A DNA stretch of 44,504 nt from Propionibacteriaceae bacterium (lineage in GTDB: Bacteria; Actinomycetota; Actinomycetes; Propionibacteriales; Propionibacteriaceae). The notes below the pieces were generated by a model that saw only the letters and a program-made list of their open reading frames with translations, did not search any database and had not been told where the DNA came from. Position numbers and translations under genes: made by a program. The DNA lies in NCBI GenBank assembly GCA_027492545.1, contig JAPUEL010000078.1, forward strand, positions 1 to 44,504, in the 5' to 3' direction. Below are positions 41,431 to 44,504 of this stretch, one piece after another (positions within the stretch are counted from its first letter, which is position 1; every line of letters starts with the position of its first letter).

Positions 41431-41763
41431 TCATTCGGTGACGATCCGGGCGGACGAGGGGACACCGGCGCGGGCCGCCTCGACCATCTCCCGGAGCGCG
41501 CTGAGGTGACCCTCCAGGGCCTGACGACCCAGCCGGGTGAGCTTGGCCCAGGTGCGCATCTTGCCGCCACCGCCGGTGGGTTTGTCGAGCCTGACATAGC
41601 CGGCCTCGACCAGGGTCTTGAGATGCTTGCTCAGGACGGAGTCGGCGACATCGAGGTGGTCGCGCAGAGTGGCGAACTCGACGGCGTCGGCCTGGGCGAG
41701 CATCGCGCAGATGCGCAGCCTCAGGGGCGCGTGGATGGTGTCGTCGAACCGGGCGCTGCTCAC
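41431..41763 (-). CDS. Small winged-helix transcriptional regulator (HTH_34/ArsR-like)
   Basis: A 110-residue DNA-binding protein. It opens with the HTH_34 pattern RFDDTIHAPLRLRICAMLAQ then FATLRDHLDVADSVLSKHLK and TLVEAGYVRLDKPTGGG, a wing containing TWAKLTRLGRQALEGHL. Such regulators in actinobacteria are encoded with a small membrane protein and usually repress it. GTG at 41763 overlaps the upstream membrane protein stop (GTGA), so they form an operon. Confidence 0.88.
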   Translation of the reverse strand: MSSARFDDTIHAPLRLRICAMLAQADAVEFATLRDHLDVADSVLSKHLKTLVEAGYVRLDKPTGGGGKMRTWAKLTRLGRQALEGHLSALREMVEAARAGVPSSARIVTE

Positions 41764-42281
41764 GACGCCCCGAACCGGGCCAGGTCCCGTTCGGCGTCGC
41801 CCAGCTCCCGCTGCGCGTCGGCCAGCTCGCGCCGTGCCAGCCGAGACATCCACCAGGTGCCTGCTGCCAGGCACACGATGGTCACCAGGACCGCGTAGAC
41901 CGGGACCCACGCGGTGAGGTCGAAGACGTCGCGTACCGGCAGGGACGCCAAGAAGACCAGCACCCCCAGCAGGAGCAACGCCACCGGACCCCGGGAGACC
42001 GCGGTCAACGTCGACCACCGCGATGTGATGCCGGCCCGCGACGTCCGCCACATGGTGTGGATGAGGACCGCGGCGAGGATCACCATCGAGAATCCCATCA
42101 GTGCATAGGCCCAGGCACCGTCGGCGAGCTGGGCTGCCCCCTGCACCGCCAAGGCAGCGCCGATGACCGCGCTTGCGAGGTAGTCGCCCGTGGTGAAGAG
42201 GCTCTTGCGTGCCATGTCCACCCGTGCGCCGGCGGCGTCTCGCAGGGCGGAACGGGCGGAGTATGCGGTGTCGGTTTCCAT
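41760..42281 (-). CDS. Small membrane protein partnered with winged-helix regulator
   Basis: A 173-residue protein with four hydrophobic helices (residues about 32-52, 58-78, 98-115 and 122-145) and a charged C-terminal coiled-coil tail (RRELADAQRELGDAERDLAR). The family is not named with certainty. The pairing with an HTH_34 regulator is common in Gram-positives. The ATG is 7 bases after TAGTGT, a leaderless start, with an operator candidate just upstream. Confidence 0.75.
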   Translation of the reverse strand: METDTAYSARSALRDAAGARVDMARKSLFTTGDYLASAVIGAALAVQGAAQLADGAWAYALMGFSMVILAAVLIHTMWRTSRAGITSRWSTLTAVSRGPVALLLLGVLVFLASLPVRDVFDLTAWVPVYAVLVTIVCLAAGTWWMSRLARRELADAQRELGDAERDLARFGAS

Positions 42282-42307
42282 GACGGAAACACTAACTCAC
42301 GCTTTCG

Positions 42308-42324
42308 CTTTCCGCAACAGAAAG
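42308..42324 (-). promoter_or_regulatory. Candidate operator for the membrane protein/regulator pair
   Basis: CTTTCCG-CAA-CAGAAAG is an inverted repeat with one mismatch in 7-base arms. A further CTTTCG lies directly beside it at 42302. It sits 27 bases before the ATG at 42281, in the -35 region of the TAGTGT promoter. The winged-helix protein encoded by the operon is the obvious candidate to bind it. Confidence 0.5.
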
Positions 42325-42707
42325 ACACGCTGAGACGCGCGGGCAGTCACCCCTGAGCTCGAAGAAACAGCCGATGGTTAGGTATCCGGTGACGGCCACA
42401 GCCCGGTAGTGTCCGGAACCACACCCAAAGCGGTGTCGACGTCCATCGACACCATCCAGCCGGAAGCCTCCAGCGCCCCCCCGTCGCCGGAGGCTTCCGT
42501 GTACCCGGACCTGGCGGCGATCGTCACGGCAGCAGTTATGGGCATGATGTTCTACTTCGGCCCGTGGGCCGATCCGCCTGGGATGGACGAACTCTGGTGG
42601 CTACTCACGACCGCGGCGGTCATACTCGCGTCTTGGCGATGGTGGGGCACGCCGACGAGCTACTTGATCACAAGAGCTCCATCATCATCGCGGCAAGAGC
42701 GGATGGA
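42325..42707. other. Gap with strong hairpin and a doubtful small membrane ORF
   Basis: A perfect hairpin lies at 42461-42499 (annotated separately). A plus-strand open frame from about 42409 could encode two hydrophobic helices (LAAIVTAAVMGMMFYFG and LWWLLTTAAVILASW) but then runs antisense through the next gene. It may be a decayed membrane gene. No firm gene call was made. Confidence 0.35.
42461..42499. terminator. Perfect 11-bp hairpin
   Basis: CGGAAGCCTCC pairs exactly with GGAGGCTTCCG around a 17-base C-rich loop. It lies between the divergent-facing membrane protein gene and the convergent hypothetical gene at 42708, and may terminate transcription arriving from the right. Confidence 0.55.
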
Positions 42708-43151
42708 TCATCCTTTGGCCGTAGGGACCTCGACCGGGGTCAGGATGAGCCCTTCGTGGGTCACCGTGGATCCGAGGACCGCGTCGGAACGGTCCAGGAA
42801 AGTGACGTCAACGTTCCCCAACCGCGTGAATCTCACCGTGTCCCCGAGCGGATCTGATACGTACTCAAAAAGGCCGCCGAGATCGATCAGTGCGCGAAGG
42901 ATGGCACGGTCGTAGCGGTAACGGTGCAAGACGGCGCGCGGGTGCGGTCGCGGGTACCCGGGACGCGCACCGACCCCCTCTTGGCGGGCGGGAACCAGCC
43001 ATGCAAGCTCGAGTGTCAACGGGTGACTAACGTCACTGTCGTGAAAGAGCAACTCGATGGTCGTGGCCCTGGGCCGGAGCGATTGCATCCATGCCACTTG
43101 GCCCGCCCGGTCCAGGCCGGGGATCGCAAGAAAGTCAGCGTTCGTGCTCAC
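42708..43151 (-). CDS. Hypothetical protein
   Basis: A 147-residue soluble protein that I do not recognise. It has no signal peptide or membrane segment. The middle is rich in proline and arginine (PARQEGVGARPGYPRPHPRA) and the C-terminal half alternates charged and hydrophobic residues like a small beta barrel (DTVRFTRLGNVDVTFLDRSD, VTHEGLILTPVEV). The GTG start follows GAGGAGG by 4 bases, which supports real translation. It is divergent from the acetyltransferase gene at 43266. Confidence 0.65.
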   Translation of the reverse strand: MSTNADFLAIPGLDRAGQVAWMQSLRPRATTIELLFHDSDVSHPLTLELAWLVPARQEGVGARPGYPRPHPRAVLHRYRYDRAILRALIDLGGLFEYVSDPLGDTVRFTRLGNVDVTFLDRSDAVLGSTVTHEGLILTPVEVPTAKG

Positions 43152-43265
43152 CAGCCCTCCTCCATCCAGACCACCAGCCTCGCCTGAGCGTAGGGGAATC
43201 TAACCATCGGAACGCGGCAATACAGGATGTTCAGATGCGGGATGAGCCAGGGCTAGCCTGAAGAC

Positions 43266-43790
43266 ATGCTTCGGCTTCAGGTTCCCTCGCTAGACGAGTT
43301 CGCGCTCCGGCAGGCATGGCTGCTCGACCCGGAGATGATGGCCTACAACGCCGGCTGGCAGATCTCCCACGCTGGGTACGACCCCGGCACAGGCTGTATC
43401 GACTGGCCAGAAGATGACTGGCCGGCCTTCGAGTGGCGGCTCGCGCAACCGGCGTCTCAGCAGGGTTACTACTTCGTTCAAGAGGACGAGACCGGCGAGT
43501 TCCTTGGCCATGTCCACTACGAGCTCCACACTGACGGCGCGGCTCACATCGGGCTCAACGTGATACCTAGGCGACGGGGCCGCGGGCTTGGCATGAGGTT
43601 CATGAATCTCCTCCTCGAACGTGTCTGGCAAGACACTGAAGCAGCAGTGGCCATCAACGAATTCGAGGATGGTCGACTCGATGCCGTGCGGCTTCACCGA
43701 CGCTGTGGCTTCGTTCCTGATCCGACCACGTCGAACTTGTACGGCCGCCCAACCCGCACCTGGCGCCTTCTCCGCTCCAACTCCCAGTAG
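43266..43790 (+). CDS. GNAT family N-acetyltransferase
   Basis: A 174-residue acetyltransferase. The acetyl-CoA site is IGLNVIPRRRGRGLGMRFMN near residue 98 (R-x-x-G-x-G/A pattern), preceded by the GEFLGHVHYEL beta strands and followed by the C-terminal LHRRCGFVPD. The N-terminal part (LRQAWLLDPEMMAYNAGWQI) is unusual and probably shapes the acceptor site. The acceptor is unknown. The ATG is 6 bases after TAGCCT, a leaderless start. Confidence 0.88.
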   Translation: MLRLQVPSLDEFALRQAWLLDPEMMAYNAGWQISHAGYDPGTGCIDWPEDDWPAFEWRLAQPASQQGYYFVQEDETGEFLGHVHYELHTDGAAHIGLNVIPRRRGRGLGMRFMNLLLERVWQDTEAAVAINEFEDGRLDAVRLHRRCGFVPDPTTSNLYGRPTRTWRLLRSNSQ

Positions 43791-43868
43791 TGCGCGCGGT
43801 CGGCGGCGAAGTTGGATGCAAATCGGTCATGCTCGTGGGCTTGCCAACGATCAAGTGGGCGCGATGCC

Positions 43869-44438
43869 TCAGCGCAGGTCCAGCCTCATGAGCACGCGCG
43901 GGAAGCCGTTGATCACGGAGTCGGTGTCTGCAGCCTTGCAGAACCCGGCCTTCTCGAACAGGGCGCGCGTGCCGACGTAGGCCATGGTCAGGTCGACCTT
44001 CTGCCCTTGATTGTCGACCGGGTAGCCCTCGATCGCCGGCGCACCCGAATGTCGGGCGAACTCCACTGCACCTGCCAGAAGCACGTGGGAAAGGCCCTTG
44101 CCGCGGTGCCCGGGCCGCACCCGGATGCACCACACCGACCACACGTCCAGGTCGTCGACGTGAGGGATCTTGCGGCTGTTCGCAAGAGAGGTGTCGTCAC
44201 GGGGGTGGACCGCTGCCCAGCCGACGACGTCGTTGCCGTCGTAGGCGAGCACGCCGGGCGGGCCCTGTTGCATCAGCTCAGACACCTTCTCGCCACGCTG
44301 GGTGCCGAGCAGGGTGTGGTTCTCCCTCGCGGGGATTCGATAGCTGAGGCAGCAGCACACGTTGGCGTCAGGACGCTTGGGTCCGAGCATCGTTGCCACG
44401 TCGGCGAAGTCCGTCGCCGGTCGTACCTGGATCCCCAT
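43869..44438 (-). CDS. GNAT family N-acetyltransferase
   Basis: A 189-residue acetyltransferase. The N-terminus carries a cysteine-rich segment (DANVCCCLSYRIPARENH) seen in a GNAT subgroup with a C-C-W/L-like motif. The acetyl-CoA loop is VRPGHRGKGLSHVLLAGAVE near residue 117 and the C-terminal ALFEKAGFCKA closes the fold. GNDVVGWAAVHPRDD provides the central strands. Substrate unknown. ATG 44438 is chosen over an upstream GTG because homology begins there and GGTGGAGG precedes it. It converges with the other acetyltransferase gene with 78 bases between. Confidence 0.88.
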   Translation of the reverse strand: MGIQVRPATDFADVATMLGPKRPDANVCCCLSYRIPARENHTLLGTQRGEKVSELMQQGPPGVLAYDGNDVVGWAAVHPRDDTSLANSRKIPHVDDLDVWSVWCIRVRPGHRGKGLSHVLLAGAVEFARHSGAPAIEGYPVDNQGQKVDLTMAYVGTRALFEKAGFCKAADTDSVINGFPRVLMRLDLR

Positions 44439-44504
44439 GGCCTCCACCCTGACACGGCCTCCCAACAGCGGCAACACCCCCGCCGCGGCATTGAGGGCGG
44501 GCGG
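44439..44504. other. Window end
   Basis: The last 66 bases are upstream sequence of the acetyltransferase gene. No further gene can be supported. Confidence 0.4.

Noticed and set aside
41181..41440. An 86-codon frame overlapping the response regulator stop
   Set aside because: The product has no recognisable domain and no ribosome site beyond the overlap; left as part of the gap.
42409..42915. A 168-codon frame with two hydrophobic segments
   Set aside because: Its second half is antisense to the better supported 42708 gene and its start includes the hairpin; at best a decayed gene.
1..44504. CRISPR array, rRNA or tRNA genes
   Set aside because: No regularly spaced repeats and no cloverleaf-like or rRNA-like sequence was noticed; a covariance search would be needed to exclude a tRNA fully.

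Overview
The window is very GC-rich DNA from an actinobacterium. The gene families point to the Propionibacteriaceae or a close relative (Tessaracoccus/Arachnia-like), but that placement is an inference from general gene content and not a database match. Actinobacterial signs include an MprAB-type two-component system, an ANTAR regulator, actinobacterial DUF3560 and DUF1206 proteins, frequent GTG starts, and many genes whose start codon sits 6-7 bases after a TANNNT -10 box (leaderless transcripts). No rRNA, tRNA or CRISPR array was seen.

Positions 1-28,860 are mainly housekeeping chromosome: the 3' end of a GH13 trehalose synthase-like gene; a secreted CWB2-repeat/PIG-L deacetylase surface protein; a HAD phosphatase; serS; an MFS exporter; a fused PAP2 phosphatase-diacylglycerol kinase; a leftward aat, Fpg/Nei glycosylase, DUF1206, pheA run; an EcsC protein; alr; a leftward stress cluster (degenerate hemerythrin-like protein, PAS-GAF-ANTAR regulator, large catalase) behind a general-stress sigma-type promoter; a three-gene 2-oxoacid dehydrogenase operon (E1 alpha, E1 beta, E2) behind two tandem palindromes; an ornithine carbamoyltransferase; an NAD-dependent epimerase; a low-molecular-weight phosphatase; mprA-mprB; azlC-azlD; and a cyclophilin-like lipoprotein divergent from an XRE/MmyB-type regulator.

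Positions 28,860-37,060 are an accessory, decaying region. It holds RidA, a frameshifted DUF488 gene, IS21- and IS110-type transposase remnants, a PadR + BtrH-like pair, a DUF3560 protein with a second DUF3560 scrap about 4 kb away, and a small operon of island regulators (an XRE-type HTH and two Ros/MucR-type zinc-finger proteins, one broken). Several single-base frame breaks cluster here and nowhere else, so this part is either eroding or poorly sequenced.

Positions 37,060-44,504 hold membrane and signalling genes: a CPBP protease, DUF6326, DUF2306, a NarL-type kinase/regulator pair, a small winged-helix regulator with its membrane partner, an unrecognised protein and two GNAT acetyltransferases.

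The most interesting points are the stress-promoter cluster linking a ligand-poor hemerythrin fold to an ANTAR sensor and a catalase with no usual start codon; the PadR/BtrH-like module; and prokaryotic C2H2 zinc-finger regulators on a Gram-positive mobile region.
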